Assembly: GCA_963580285.1 (NCBI GenBank)
Contig: OY757017.1
Location: 19,157,395 to 19,221,394 of the forward strand
Source: Lucinisca nassula
Taxonomy: Eukaryota > Mollusca > Bivalvia > Lucinida > Lucinidae
Direction: 5' to 3'
Length of the DNA stretch: 64,000 nucleotides
Shown piece by piece: positions 52,753 to 64,000 of the stretch. A program made the translations under genes and the position numbers. The notes under the pieces are model-generated. The model was given only the letters and a program-made list of their open reading frames with translations, did no database searches and had not been told where the DNA came from. The stretch's first letter is position 1. Every line of letters starts with the position of its first letter.

Positions 52753-53672
52753 TAGTTACTATTATTATCATTATTGACTGTATGATACTTGTATTTGTTT
52801 TTTTTTTTTATATTTCTGCCCAGCAGCCCACAGCCCGTGGCCCGCAGCCCGCACTTTAGTCACTTTGTGGCTTTAAGATATAGGTCCAGAATTATTAGCT
52901 TCTTTTACCCTATCCTACAACCAGTGTTGCCAGTGTTTTGGTTGATTTTGAAATACCAGATGCTCAATTATATTATATTTATTTGCAAGCATGTTGACAG
53001 ATTAAGCGTTAAGGTGTCAAACACAACAATAATTATTGTCATCTGCTTTGTTTTCCTAGTTAATTCACAAGTCATTGTTGCCAACTTGCAGACCTAGATC
53101 AGACTACTCCTCCAGAAAATGTTTGGTCCACACTAGCTGTTTGCATGTAGGTAAAATATATTTGAAATATTTGCAACAAAATAGCAACAGATGACACAAA
53201 CAGACAACATTTTCAGATGCAATTTTTCTTGACAGCTTAAGATAGACAATATTTTCAGATATACATGTAGTTTCTTTTTCATCTTTCAGATTAAATTTTT
53301 AAAGTTTGTTATTGCAGAGGCATAAAGATACCCAATGTACATGAATTGAATGGAACATCTTTTATTTATATAGCACTTTTAATTTCTGCCCCGCTGCCCA
53401 CAGCTTAGTCACTTTGTGTCACATGTGACTCATGCTAGACTGGAACCTATAGCTGTGAAAGATCTTCAGCGCACTTTTCCACTTGGCCACGGAGGCCCGT
53501 ATATATAAGCATTGTTTATTGTTATTGTTGTCGCACCTGCTTTAGCAGGAAAACATAGGCGTGCAAGTTTCTGTCTGTCCATCCATCCAGTGGTCCGTCC
53601 GTCATTCCGTCAACATTTTATACTGGGTGTCTTGTCGTTGCAACTCCTCCTACAGTTTTATATCGATCATTT

Positions 53673-54722
53673 TTAATCCCCCGCCGCGAAGCGGAGCGGG
53701 GATTATAGGAATGCCCTTCGTCTGTCCGTCTGTCCATCCGTCCAACTGTCCGTCCGTAACACTTTCGTGTCCGCTCCATATCTCCTCAACCCTTTGATAG
53801 AATTTCAGTAAACTTTGGTCAGTTGTTCACCTCAATGAGGTGGAGTGTCGGGCGCAAGACCCAGGTCCGTACCTCAAAGGTCAAGGTCATACTTAGAGGT
53901 TAAAGGTCAAAAATTGGTTTTGTCGTGTTCGATCAATAACTTTCTTATTTTTGGATGGATTTAATTACTACTTGGCAAAAATGTTTGCCTCAATGAGACG
54001 GAGTGTCGCGCGCAAGACCCAGGTCTGTACCTCAAAGGTCAAAGTCATACTTAGAGGTTAAAGGTCAAAAGTGGGTTTTGTTGTGTCCGAGCAATAACTT
54101 TCTTATTCCTGGATGGATTTAAATATTACTTGGTAGAAATGTTCACCTCAATGAGACGGAGTGTTGCGCGCAAGACCCAGGTCAGCACCTCAAAAGTCAA
54201 GGTCATACTTAGAGGTTAAAGGTCAAAAATGGGTTTTGGTGTGTCCGATCAATAACTTTCTTATTCCTGCATGGATTTAAATATTACTTGGCAGAAATGT
54301 TTACCATAATGTGGCGGTGTGTCGGGAGCAAGACCCAGGTCCAAACCTCAAAGGTCATACTTAGAGGTGAAAGGTAAAAAAAGCGTCTTTTTTATTGTGT
54401 CCGATCAATATCTTTCTTATTCCTGGATTGATTTTAAAATAACTAGACAGTAATGTTAATCATCATGAGACGATGTGTTGTGCGCAAAACCCAGGTTGGT
54501 TTCAGAAAGGTCAAGGTCATACTTAGAGGTCAAATGTGATAAAAGGTTCTTTTTTGGGTGTTTTGTCAATAATTTTCTTACTCCTGGATGGATTTTAAAA
54601 TTACTTGGCAGAAATGTTAACCATCATAAGGTTGATAATTCAAGGTCATGGTGAAGGTCACAGGGTTGAGCTTTGTTACTGAAGGCGGCGGGGGATTATG
54701 GTTGTCCCTCAGACGACATTCT
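53673..54722 (+). mobile_element. Inner pearl-like element 1 (GCGGGGGATT type)
   Basis: Head TAATCCCCCGCCGCGAAGC then GGAGCGGGGATTATAGGAA (hairpin with GCGAAGC tip), CTGTCCGTCTGTCCATCCGTCC microsatellite, core units of ~165 bp (GGTCAAGGTCATACTTAGAGG; AATAACTTTCTTATTCCTGGA) about five times, 3' end GAAGGCGGCGGGGGATTATG then GTTGTCCCTCAGACG. The end repeats the head stem. Inserted in CATTTT/GAAAC of the outer core unit. Confidence 0.78.
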
Positions 54723-54910
54723 TGTGAAACTTTGCATGTGCTTTCGCATGAGGATGTGCACATGGTTTGGACATAATTGTCAGAATATTTTTCGTCACTT
54801 TTTTGTCATTTTTTCCAGTTTGTGAACTTAGTCATTTTTAACCTTCAATTAGTATGCGAAAGGTACCTCTTGTCATCGCAACTCCTCTTACAGTTTTATA
54901 CCCATCATTT

Positions 54911-57331
54911 TTAATCCCTCGCCGCGAAGCGGAGCGGGGATTATAGGAACGCCATTCGTCTGTCTGTCCATCCGTCTGTCTGTCCGTAACACTTTCTTGT
55001 CCGCTCTATATCTCCTCAAAATGGTCTAATGGCCATCCAAAATAAAAAGACACATGTCAAACACACAATAAGTGACAAACAATAACATAAATAAACCGCC
55101 ACAGAAGAACCGCCTTGGAACGGTCAATGGAAAGGAATTCCACCGGGGATGGAAAGTATTCCATCGGGGATGGAAAGCATTTCATTGGGGGGCTTAAATC
55201 GATTTTACGTGGCCACAATCCTCGCCCTTACTTCTGTAGCGGTAGACATTAATTTTGTTTAGTCCGCATGAAGGCTTCCTAACTCAACAGTGTAACATCT
55301 CCGAGAACACACAAATCAAAAAGCTACAGAGATGAAACAAGGTAGAGGACTCAACAGTATACAACAACAGAAATACTGGAGCAAAAGAAAACCAACAGTT
55401 AGACTCCGATACCCTTCGATAGAATTTTATTAAACTCTGGTCAGTTGTTCACCTTAATTAGGCGGAGTGTCGCGCGCAAGACAAGGTCCGTACCTCAAAG
55501 GTCAAGGTCATACTTAGAGGTTAAAGGTCAAAAATGGGTTTTGTCGTGTCCGATCAATAACTTCCTTATTCCTGGATGGATTTTAATATTACCTTGCAGA
55601 AATGTTCACCTCAATGAGATGGAGTGTCACGCGCAAGACCCAGGTCTGTACCTCAAAGGTCAAGGTCAAAAGATCAAAGAAGGGTTTTGTTGTGTCCGAT
55701 CAATAACTTTCTTATTCCTGGATGGATTTAAATATTACATGGTAGAAATGTTCACCTCAATGAGACGGAGTTTCGCGCGCAAGACCCGGGTCTGCACCTC
55801 AAAGGTCAAGGTCATACTTGAGGTTAAAGGTCAAAAATGGGTTTTGGCGTGTCCGATCAATAACTTTCATATTCCTGGATGGATTTAAATATTACTTGGC
55901 AGAAATTTTTAACCATAATGTGACGGTGTGTCGGGAGCAAGACCTAGGTCCAAACCTCAAAGGTCAAGGTCATACTTAGAGGTGAAAGGTCAAAAAAAGC
56001 TTTTTTTTTATCGTGTCCGATCAATATCTTTTTTATTCCTGGATTGATTTTAAAATAACTGGACAGTAATGTTTATCATCATGAGACGATGTGTTGTGCA
56101 CAAAATCCAGGTTGGTTTCTGAAAGGTCAAGGTCGTGCTTAGAGGTCAAAGGTGAAAAAAGGGTCTTTTGGGGTGTTTTGTCAAAGGTCAAAAATGGGTT
56201 TTGTTGTGTCCAATCAATAACTTTCTTATTCCTGGATGGATTTAAATATAACTTGGCAGAAATATTCACCTCAATGAGACGGAGTGTCGCGCGCAAGACC
56301 CAGGTCCGTACCTCAAAGGTCAAGGTCATACTTAGAGGTTAAGGGTCAAAAATGGGTTTGTCATGTCCGATCAATAACTTTCTTATTTCTGGATGGATTT
56401 AAGTATTACTTGGCAGAAATGTTCACCTCAATGAGACGGAGTGCTGAGCGTAAGAACCAGGTCCGTACCTCAAAGGTCAAGGTCATACTTAGAGGTTAAA
56501 GGTCAAAAATGGGGTTTGTCGTGTCCGATCAATAACTTTCTTATTTCTGGATGGATTTAAATATTACTTGGCAGAAATGTTCACCTTAATGAGACGGAGT
56601 GGCGCGTGCAAAACCCAGGTCCGCACCTCAAAGGTCAAGGTCATACTTAGAGGTTAAAGTTCAAAAATGGGGTTTTTGTCCAATCAATAACTTTCTTATT
56701 CCTGGATGGATTTAAATATTACTTGGCAGAAATGGTAACCATAATGTGATGGTGTGTCGCGTGCAAGACCCAGGTCCTTACCTCTAAGGTCAAGCTCATA
56801 CTTAGAGGTTAATGGTCAAAAAAGGAAGTTTACATGTCCGATCAATAACTTCCTTATTCCTGGATTGATTTAAACATTACTTGGCAGAAATGTTAACCAT
56901 AATGTGACGGTGTGTTGCGCGCAAGACCAAGGTCCAAACTTCAAAGGTCAAGGTCATACTTAGAGGTGAAAGGTCAAATAAGCATCTTTTTTATTGTGTC
57001 CGATCAATATCTTTCTTATTCCTGATTCCTGGATTGATTTTAAAATAACTTGACAGTAATGTTAATCATCATGACACGATGTGTTGTATGCAAAACCCAG
57101 ATTGGTTTCTGAAAGGACAAGGTCATACTTAGAGGTAAAAGGTGAAAAAAACGGTCTTTTTGGGGTGTTTTGTCAATAACTTTCTTACTTCTGGATGGAT
57201 TTAAAAATTACTTGGCAGAAATGTTAACCATCATAAGGTTGATAATTCAAGGTCATGGTGAAGGTCACGGTTTTGAGCTTTGTTACTGAAGGCGGCGGGG
57301 GATTATAGTTGTCCCTCAGACGGCATTTTTG
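54911..57331 (+). mobile_element. Inner pearl-like element 2 (same family and site), longer array
   Basis: Same head (CCTCGCCGCGAAGCGG variant), microsatellite and end as inner element 1, inserted at the same point of another outer core unit. The array has about ten units. At ~55,020-55,405 a 390-bp unrelated insertion separates the head from the array. Short ORFs such as 55,445-55,888 follow the repeat period. Confidence 0.78.
55020..55405. mobile_element. Unassigned ~390-bp insertion in inner element 2
   Basis: Interrupts TATCTCCTCAA / ACCCTTCGATAGAATTT, which is continuous in inner element 1 (53,781-53,804). Contains AATAAAAAGACACATG and AATAAGTGACAAACAATAACA similar to 35,455-35,503, and a small GGGGATGGAAAG repeat (55,146 and 55,158-55,166). 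No protein recognised. Confidence 0.55.
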
Positions 57332-58115
57332 TGAAACTTTGCATTTGCTTTTGCCATAGTATGAGGATACGCATGTGGTTTGGACATAATCTTCGAATGA
57401 ATTTTTGTCATTTTTTGCACATTGTGAACTTAGTCATTTTTAAACGTTCAATTGGATAGGATAGGTACCTCTTGTCATCGCAACTCCTCTTACAGTTTTA
57501 TACCGATCATTTTGAAACTTTGCATGTGTTTTTGCCATGGTATGAGAAATTGCATGTGGTTTGGACATGATCTTCGGATGAATTTTTGTCACTTTTTTCC
57601 ACATTGTGAACTTAGTCATTTTTAAACTTCAATTGGTATGCGCTAGGGACCTCTTGTCATCGCAACTCCTCTTACAGTTTTATACCGGTCATTTTAAAAT
57701 TTTGCATGTGCTTTGGCCATGGTATGAGGATGCGCATGTGGTTTGGACATAATTATCAGAATATTTTTCCTCACTTTTTGTGACCTTATTGAATATCAAT
57801 TGAAGGTTAAAAATGACTGTACAGCTTGTCATCGCAACTCCTCTTACAGTTTTATACCAATCATTTTGAAACTTAGAATGTGAGGATATGAGGATGTATC
57901 CATGATATATCCATGATATGAGGATGTGGTTTGAATGTAATTCTTGGATCATTTTAGAACATGTTCATTTTATCGTATAGTGAACTAAGTCAGTTTTTTA
58001 CCTTATATAGATATATATATATAGGCTATGGCTTCTTCTCAAAGCCCAATACTCATTTCTTCTGCCTTACATTAACTTTTTTATGTCTGGGGCAGGTGGG
58101 AAGCAGGTGCGACAT

Positions 58116-58530
58116 CAACTTCACCGATGATGAATCTCTGGTTATTATTGTTATTATTCACCGCTAAAAATACCGTATGTGAAATTTGCATTGTATGCTA
58201 TGTATGTGACATGAGAGTTTTTTTTTTTAAATAAATATGTTTAAACCAATTCTCAATACTCCTGTATTGGCATCAAATGATACATGCACAAACGGCCTTA
58301 CAATCGCATAAAATTTATTATCAAAGATTATTTTATTTGGAATCGAAGTCAGAATTTCTTCTCAGAACCCAAATTAAAGCATAACATTTTCATTGTGAGC
58401 CGGTTTTCAAATCACAAGAACATGCCTGTATTCTTCGGACCCCCTTAAACCTCACTAACATATAGATCATATAAAATGGGTTTACATGACTATACATTAT
58501 TTTCTTATTTCTACCCAAAACACCTAGCAA
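58116..58530. other. A/T-rich DNA, no gene recognised
   Basis: No reading frame, RNA gene or clear repeat was recognised; CCCCCTTAAACCTCA near 58,441 and TTTTCTTATTTCTACCCA near 58,499 may be a degraded, inverted double-hairpin MITE. Confidence 0.35.
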
Positions 58531-58850
58531 TCATTTTACGTTGGATTGGCGTTGTAAAGATGTCCGATCCAGACGCCGGATAGACGTTGTATGATGGTTG
58601 AATTTGCAAATTATTTAGATGTCAGAATCCGACGTGTATATGACGTCAATCAGATGTCGTATGGACGTCACTTTCTGGTGTCAGTACAACGTCAGATTAC
58701 GATGTCCATCCAACGTATGCCTGATTCTTACGTTGTATAGACTTTTGATCGTGAGGTCTTAAGTACTTCGTACATTCAACCGAAATACAACGTATATCTG
58801 ACGTCAGGGGCTGGCGTGGAGTGAACGTCTAGCCAACGTACAAACTTGCC
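58531..58850. mobile_element. ACGT-rich MITE-like element
   Basis: Dense in ACGTTG, GACGTC and CAACGT strings in both orientations (ACGTTGGATTGGCGTTG at the left, CGTCTAGCCAACGTAC at the right). The left CTAGCAATCATTTTACGTTGG and the right side in reverse (CGTTGGCTAGACG) are loosely inverted. Element type unclear. Confidence 0.5.
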
Positions 58851-58939
58851 GGTATGGCGTGGATATGGCTAAATGTAAATTATCATCAACCATTTATTAT
58901 TATGAGAGAAAATGACAATAACATCAAGTGTTCGCTGTG

Positions 58940-59012
58940 CATATATTGTTGGTACTCGTCAGAATCGCCTCTATCGAGGCGGTTCAAACGATTCCCAATA
59001 TGCTTTGGACTT
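58940..59012. mobile_element. Hairpin MITE, copy 4 (first hairpin only)
   Basis: CATATTGTTGGTACTCGTCAG and AACGATTCCCAATATG enclose AATCGCCTCTATCGAGGCGGTT; related to 38,205-38,300. The second hairpin is not adjacent. Confidence 0.6.
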
Positions 59013-59043
59013 TGGACAGAAATGTTATTGCGTTCGAATTTTT

Positions 59044-61010
59044 AGCTCACCTGTCACGTATTGACAAGGTGAGCTTTTGTGATCACTTTTTGTCCGTCGT
59101 GCGTCCGTCCGTGCGTCCGTGCGTGCGTCCGTGCGTGCGTCCGTCCGTGGGTCCGTAAACAATTTCTTCAAACGACATCTCCTCCTAAACCACTGAAGAG
59201 ATTTTGACCAAACTTGGCAGAAATGATCTTTGGTGGTCCTCTCTCAAAGTTGTTCAAAGAGTTCCATTCCGTGCAGAACTCTGGTTGCCATGGCTACGAA
59301 AAGGGAAAATTAGAGAAAATCTTTAAAAATCTTCTCCTCTAAAACCACAGGGCCCAGATCTTTCATATTTGGTATGAAGCTTCATCTAGGGGACCTCTAT
59401 CAAGATTGTTCAAATTATGGTCCTGGGGTCAAAAATGGCCCCAATCCGGGGCCCACATGTTTTACATAGACTTATATAGTAAAAACCTTTAAAAATCTTC
59501 TTCTCTGAAACTGCAAGGCCCAGATCTTTCATATTTGGTATGAAGCTTCATCTAGGGGACCTCTACCAAGATTGTTCAAATTATGGCCCTGGGGTCAAAA
59601 ATGGCCCCACCCCGTGGCCCACATGTTTTACATAGACCTATATAGGAAAAAAACGTTGAAAATCTTTTTCTCTGAAACGACAAGGCCAAGGTCTTTCATA
59701 TTTGGTATGAAGCTTCATCTAGGGGACCTCTACCAAGATTGTTCAAATTATAGCTCTGGGGCAAAAAATGGCCCTGCCCCGGGGCCCACATGTAACACAT
59801 AGACTTATATAGGGAAAACCTTTAAAAATCTTCTCCTCTGAAACCACAAGTTCGAAGTCTTTCATATTTGGTTTGAAGCTTCATCTAGGGGACCTCTACT
59901 GAGATTGTTCAAATTATGGCCCTGGGGCCAAAAATGGCCCCACCCCGGGCCGACATGTTTTACATAGGCTTATATAGGGAAAACATTTAAAAATCTTCTT
60001 CTCTGAAACCTCAAGGTCCAGGTCTTTTATATTTGGTGTGGAGCTTCATCAAGGGGCCCCTACCAAGATTGTTCAAATTATAGCCCTGGGACCAAAATGG
60101 CCCCGCCCTAGGGGCCACATGTTTTACATAGGCTTATATAAGGAAAATCTTTAAAAATCTTCTTCTCTGAAACCACAAGTCTGAGGTCTTTCATATTTGG
60201 TATGAAGCTTCATCTAGGGAATCTCTACCGAGATTTTCAAATTATGGCCCTGGGGCCAAAAATGGCCCCGACCCGGGGCCCACATGTTTTACATCTAGGC
60301 TTATATAGGGAAAAGCCGTTAAAAATCTTCCTCTCTGAAACCACAAGGCCCAGGTCTTTTATATTTGGTATGAAGCTTCATCTAGGGGACCCCTACCAAG
60401 ATTGTTCAAATTATAGCCCTGGGGCCAAAAATGGCCCTGCCCCAGGGCCCACATGTTTTACATAGGCTTATATAGGGAAAACCTTTAAAAATATTCTTCT
60501 CTGAAACCACAAGTCTGAGGTCTTTCATATTTGCTATGCAGCTTCATCTAGGAGACTTCTACCAAGATTGTTCAAATTATGGCCCTCGGACCAAAAATGG
60601 CCCCACCCCAGGGTCCACATGTATTAAATAGACTCATATAGGAAAAGCCTTTAAAAATCTTCTCTGAAACCACAAGTCCCACGTTTTTCATATTTGATAT
60701 GAAGTTTCATCTAGGGGACCCTTACCAAGATTGTTCAAATTGTGGCCCTGGGGCCAAAAATGGCCCTGCCCAGTGGCCCACATGTTTTACACAGACTTTT
60801 ATGGGGGAAAAGCTTTAAAAATCTTTTTCTCAGAAACCACAAGGGCTAAGTCTTCCATATTTGGTTTGAAGTTTCATCTAGGGGACATCTACTAAGATTG
60901 TTTGAATTATAACCCTGAGGCCAAAAATGACCCTGCCCTGGCCCCGGGCCCACTTGTTATACTTTGTATCAGGTGAGCGACCTAGGGCCCTCTGGGCTCT
61001 CTTGTATACC
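59044..61010 (+). mobile_element. Pearl/Helentron-like element with ~10 core repeats (complete)
   Basis: Head AGCTCACCTGTCACG / TGACAAGGTGAGCT (59,044-59,075), a GTGCGTCCGTCCGTGCG-type tract (59,092-59,155), array of ~165-bp units (TTTCATATTTGG at 59,361 and then about every 166 bp to 60,856), and 3' end CAGGTGAGCGACCTAGGGCC then CTCTGGGCTCTCTTG (60,970-61,003). Same family as 26,055-28,768, and it shows what the 3' end of that copy should be. Confidence 0.85.
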
Positions 61011-61430
61011 ATAGAGAGGCTGTGAGTTCAAATCGGGCCACCGGGATTCGGTTTCTACTTGGGCGAGACAAAGAATGACACCGCAACTCTCAATCCATGT
61101 GTAAATGGGTAGCAATAGCAAAAAGTCACTTGATTCTCTCTCGTGCGTGTGATAACACTTGTAATGAGTGTTTAAGAGCGATTCCAAAGGCGCAATCAAT
61201 GCCTAGGCATAGTTTTCTGATATAGTAGTATTTTCTCGTTTTTCCTATTTAAGAGCTTGATAGAAATTTTCCGAGATGGTCGTAAGATTTTCATACTAAA
61301 TGGTATTTCCGATTTAGTCGCCTCACAAACGTGTTTGTGATAGGGGTTCATGCATATTTTCATTACATCGATATTCTTATCAAGTAATCAATCAGAGCCA
61401 CGCCACAGTCCTTGAGTTATCTGATGCGGG
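61011..61430. other. Unassigned DNA
   Basis: No gene recognised. The frame 60,969-61,199 on minus is not similar to anything I know and overlaps the element end. Confidence 0.35.
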
Positions 61431-61434
61431 TTTA

Positions 61435-61725
61435 GTTTGTTTGATTTGAGGTTTGACGACTTCGTAAACACAGTTCAGATCTTTATGGAGACGTTGCTTT
61501 CAATCTTGTGGGACTTGAAATCGATAATTGGATAAAATGACATCTCAAGCCCTACCACCCCATGAAACTACTAGGATTTATGTCCATGGACGGTCCGACT
61601 CGCGCCCCTGTTCATGGACAGGCTTAGAACCTTAGCGGTTTACCAGTACTTATGTACGTTCGGTTCCAGCTCTGCAGGGAAGCGTCATGCAGCCAATCCA
61701 TTTCTTCAAGCCCCGATGAGCTGGG
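61435..61725 (-). mobile_element. SINE, family 2 (near full length)
   Basis: GTTTGTTTGATTTGAGGTTTG, ACATCTCAAGCCCTACC, GGACAGGCTTAGAACC, GTTTACCAGTACTTATG, CAGGGAAGCGTCATGCAGCC, CTTCAAGCCCC. Confidence 0.8.
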
Positions 61726-61799
61726 CTGTACAAGTTACAACTCACGAGTAACAGCGTTCTGATTGGTCTGCGCATATGTGGAGTCTGTCAAAACGTTTG

Positions 61800-62405
61800 C
61801 TGTTACAATGGCACACACATTTTTTTTCATACCCACTTGGCCGAATTTCTTGAAACTTGGTATGTGGCATCAGGGATGTGGGGCCATCATAAATTGAAAA
61901 AATGGTGACCCTAGGATGACCTCGACCTATTTTACTGCAAGGTCAAGTTTGGTAACATGGGCTTTTGTATGGGAAAAAGTCAAAATGTCGCATATCTTGC
62001 AAACCCTTCAAAATAACACCACTAAACCATATATATTCTTGTTCCTTATGATGAGACCCATTAAGTGAGTTGGATTTTGGGACCTTTGGGACCTGGGGGG
62101 ATGCCCCACCCCTTTTTTGCACAAAATGCTTTATTTCTCGGAAACTGCTAAGATCCCCACCCATTAACCATTATGCTTGTTCCTTATGATAAGACGCATT
62201 CAGTGACATATAGACCACTGGACCCTTGGGTAGTGGGGGTTACGGGTAGGGGGGATGCCCCTACCCCTTTATTGTTTTTTCAAAAAGTGCCCAATATCTT
62301 GGAAACTGTTCAGATCCCCAACCATAAACAATATATATTCTTGTTGCTTATGATAAGGGGCTTTAAGTGACATGCATCTTGAGACCCCGGGGGCATGCCC
62401 CACCC
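61800..62405. repeat. Three tandem units of ~145 bp with GGCATGCCCC-type ends
   Basis: Units near 61,975-62,112, 62,113-62,265 and 62,266-62,405 share TATATATTCTTGTTCCTTATGAT or a variant, TCTCGGAAACTG / TCTTGGAAACTG, AGATCCCCA-CC and GGATGCCCC-ACCCC. Together with the leader CTTGGCCGAATTTCTTGAAACTTGG (61,849) this looks like the core of yet another pearl-like or satellite family, but no head hairpin or CCGT tract is present. Confidence 0.65.
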
Positions 62406-63600
62406 CTGCATTACATAAAATGCAGCAAATCTCAGAAACTGTTCATAGTCCGGGATTTGAGACCAGATTTCGAAAAATTTAATGCACCCAAAATTCTCAC
62501 GCTATATTTGTGCCGTTTCATTGAGATAGGAGCCTAACCTATATAACATGTGATTATTTAGCAAATCCGGTGGGGAAAAGGGGTTGAAAATTCTATGAGT
62601 TTACACCCACCCCCATGCGGATGATATAGTTGGATTGAGTTTAGTTATGTGTAGCTTGCGCTTACATATGAATGTTGATTTATTGCATCAGCCAAAATAT
62701 TTGTCAATACTCGAAGACACCAAAATTCATGATATGACGTAATTACATCCGGTGTTACCATAAATTTTGACCATTGAAATTTGACCCCAAAAATTTGGTA
62801 AATTTTACACTATTTTCGCGCTAAATAATTTTTAGTACTTTTTGAAAAAAAATCTTTTTCGTCAGTATGAAGGACGGTTATTTTTGCACGTGCATGTGAA
62901 ACTTGATGACTCTGTTTCAATCCGGGCCTGAACAAGGGACTCCGATACCTATGGACCATTTTACCACTTTTTCCTGTTGTGCCACAGATCGTGATAAAAT
63001 TTATATTATAACCAACATTAACTAAATTATTTTACTGGCTGGTCATAGATGTTTCATAACAGGGACCGATAGATATATTTTTGAAAAAGTTACTGATGGT
63101 CATTTCCTTCAGGTTTATATTTAATGAGCGGGATATACATCACCAAGCATATTTGTCAGCGGGTGAACTGGCAAGTGATTCTCTAAACTGGTGACTTGAA
63201 ACAATCAACATTTAATGAATGCATTGTATATTCCAAGAATCATTATCCAAAGTTTCCGGTTTGTGCTGAAGGCTCCCCAAGTAACATCGACACTATTATA
63301 TTTTAAACATGTAAATGTTACTGGCCACTTGAAATCTTACTGGGTACCAATATTTTCTGCATCTTAAGATGTCACCTGCACTTACTTTCTACCATTTTGT
63401 TGGGCAACCTGCCTACGATAGCCTTGTCCCTCTATTCACCATTAGCTCTTAATCATCCTGTGGCTCTGGTCACACACTGATTGATATGTTCTTCATCTCC
63501 TTTATTACTACTTCCTTGTTCTGACATTTGTCCCATATATTGATTGTTTTGGGTTTAAAAGCACGTCACCCATTATTGGTCATTTTTGTCCTCTCTCCAG
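62406..63600. other. Unassigned A/T-rich DNA, possible intron
   Basis: No reading frame, RNA gene or repeat family recognised. Ends in a pyrimidine-rich stretch and CAG (63,590-63,600) that could be a splice acceptor. Confidence 0.35.
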
Positions 63601-63755
63601 ATAAAGGGAGAAAAGTGACAGAAGAGATAGTTGAGCAGATGAAAGTAAGGGGCAGAGGAGAAATGGGAAAATGGAAAAGCAGAAACAGAAGAAATAACAG
63701 TATTCCCCCTCTACCCTTAACTGCTGGAAGAAAAGCAGGTCTTGTCCAGCTGTAA
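63601..63755 (+). CDS. Candidate terminal host exon, basic C-terminus
   Basis: Preceded by TTGTCCTCTCTCCAG, a strong acceptor by eye. From 63,601 (phase 1) the frame reads DKGRKVTEEIVEQM, then KVRGRGEMGKWKSRNRRNN, then SIPPLPLTAGRKAGLVQL and a stop at 63,753-63,755. The peptide is strongly basic in the middle. I do not recognise it. Upstream exons are not identified, and low-complexity DNA (AGAAA-rich) could produce such a frame by chance. Confidence 0.3.
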
Positions 63756-63829
63756 GCCAATATCATCTGGCCGCCCTATTAACGCAAGATACACGTCACC
63801 TTTGCCTCACCCAACCTCCCTAATTGTCC

Positions 63830-64000
63830 CATATAGATTGGCCAAAACGGCCTTCTATGACAAGCCATCAGGAGTTATCTTGTTTGACAACAGTGAATGC
63901 AATGATCAGGAATCTATACAAAATATCTCGCACCTCCAATTCAAATCACCAAAATGAAAACGTCATGGTTGGAAAGCCAGAATGACGTTATCTCCCCACA
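63830..64000. repeat. Low-copy repeat related to 35.3 kb
   Basis: GAATGCAATGATCAGGAATC followed by TATACAAAATATCTCGC resembles GAAGCAATGATCAGGAATC and CACACAATTAACTCTCGC at 35,290-35,330. Window end; no gene. Confidence 0.4.

Larger units (their letters stand above)
50250..53420. repeat. Diverged direct duplication split by a pearl-like element
   Basis: Paired strings: GCAGCCCGCGG (50,392) with GCAGCCCGCAC (52,842) and GCTGCCCACAGC (53,391); ACCAGATGCCCAATCAAATTATATTTATTTGCAAG-type (50,876) with 52,966; and ATTTTTAAA.TCTGTTATTGCAG plus AAGATACCCAATGTACATGAAT (50,276) with 53,292. The copies are diverged and no coding sequence is visible. The pearl-like element at 51,213 inserted into copy 1's ATT-rich end, and flanking TATTATTATCATTATT occurs on both sides of it. 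Confidence 0.6.
53530..58115 (+). mobile_element. Outer pearl-like element (GCACCTGC type) carrying nested elements
   Basis: Head GTCGCACCTGCTTTAGCAGG (53,530-53,549; CCTGCT-TT-AGCAGG hairpin), then TGTCTGTCCATCCATCC-type microsatellite and core units of ~170-190 bp with TTGTCATCGCAACTCCTCTTACAG and GAAACTTTGCATGTG (partial at 53,630, then 54,724, 57,335, 57,510, 57,693, 57,868). The 3' end AAGCAGGTGCGACATC (58,101-58,116) repeats the head in inverted sense. Two inner elements sit at the same point of two core units. Confidence 0.78.

Noticed and set aside
55445..56499. Plus-strand ORFs with KGQGQ/LEVKGQK repeats
   Set aside because: They track the ~165-bp core repeat of a pearl-like element and change frame with unit length.

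Overview
This is repeat-dense metazoan DNA, most likely from a bivalve mollusc. That is an inference from the repeat fauna: pearl/Helentron-like elements with a terminal hairpin, a GTCC-type microsatellite and ~130-170 bp core arrays; several tRNA-like SINE families; palindromic MITEs; and non-LTR retrotransposons with endonuclease, reverse transcriptase and RNase H. No bacterial gene, operon, CRISPR array or rRNA gene is present, and every long ORF belongs to a mobile element. Only two weak host-gene candidates were found, both small 3'-terminal exons (about 30.0-30.5 kb and 63.6-63.75 kb).

The left third (0.66-26 kb) is a mosaic built from one retrotransposon system read on the minus strand. 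LINE A runs from a 5' module M (16.77 kb) through ORF1 (gag-like, 16.4-14.8 kb) and ORF2 (14.7-9.05 kb) into a long 3' region (modules V and T, down to 6.09 kb). LINE B (26.05-22.38 kb, then V at 21.6-20.4 kb) and an RNase H remnant, LINE C (20.3-19.3 kb), are relatives. Three further minus-strand units start with the same module M but carry a small SGNH-hydrolase-like ORF instead of gag (1.3-1.8, 2.9-3.4 and 5.0-5.3 kb). The third joins that ORF to V and T, so it looks like a non-autonomous derivative with cargo. All three SGNH copies are damaged. They are mixed with 21-bp palindromic arrays and segmental duplications. Copies of an imperfect hairpin with compensatory stem changes lie in the 3' regions of A, B and C.

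The most interesting find is an animal retrozyme: about 4.8 tandem units of ~383 bp (10,510-12,342) inserted into LINE A with a 4-bp TTTA duplication. Each unit carries a type I hammerhead ribozyme motif on the minus strand. Units alternate A-B-A-B-A, as if copied from a dimeric circle. A second, solitary 243-bp retrozyme (28,462-28,704) with a complete hammerhead on the plus strand sits in a pearl-like array, flanked by TTAT.

The middle (26-44 kb) holds pearl-like elements (26.05-28.77, 28.77-29.2 and 32.5-35.1 kb), many SINEs, a Nimb/I-like LINE (35.5-40.07 kb, minus) split in its reverse transcriptase by a 2.15-kb TIR element (37,314-39,461), MITEs and a GATA microsatellite. The right part (44-64 kb) has an RTE-like reverse transcriptase relic with a PHD-like finger (44.5-46.04 kb), more SINEs and MITEs, a pearl-like element with a C-rich strand-asymmetric filling (51.2-52.75 kb), a nested pair of pearl-like elements (53.5-58.1 kb), another pearl-like element (59.04-61.0 kb) and a 3-unit tandem repeat (62 kb). 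Boundaries of repeats without target-site duplications are approximate; everything was read by eye without database searches.
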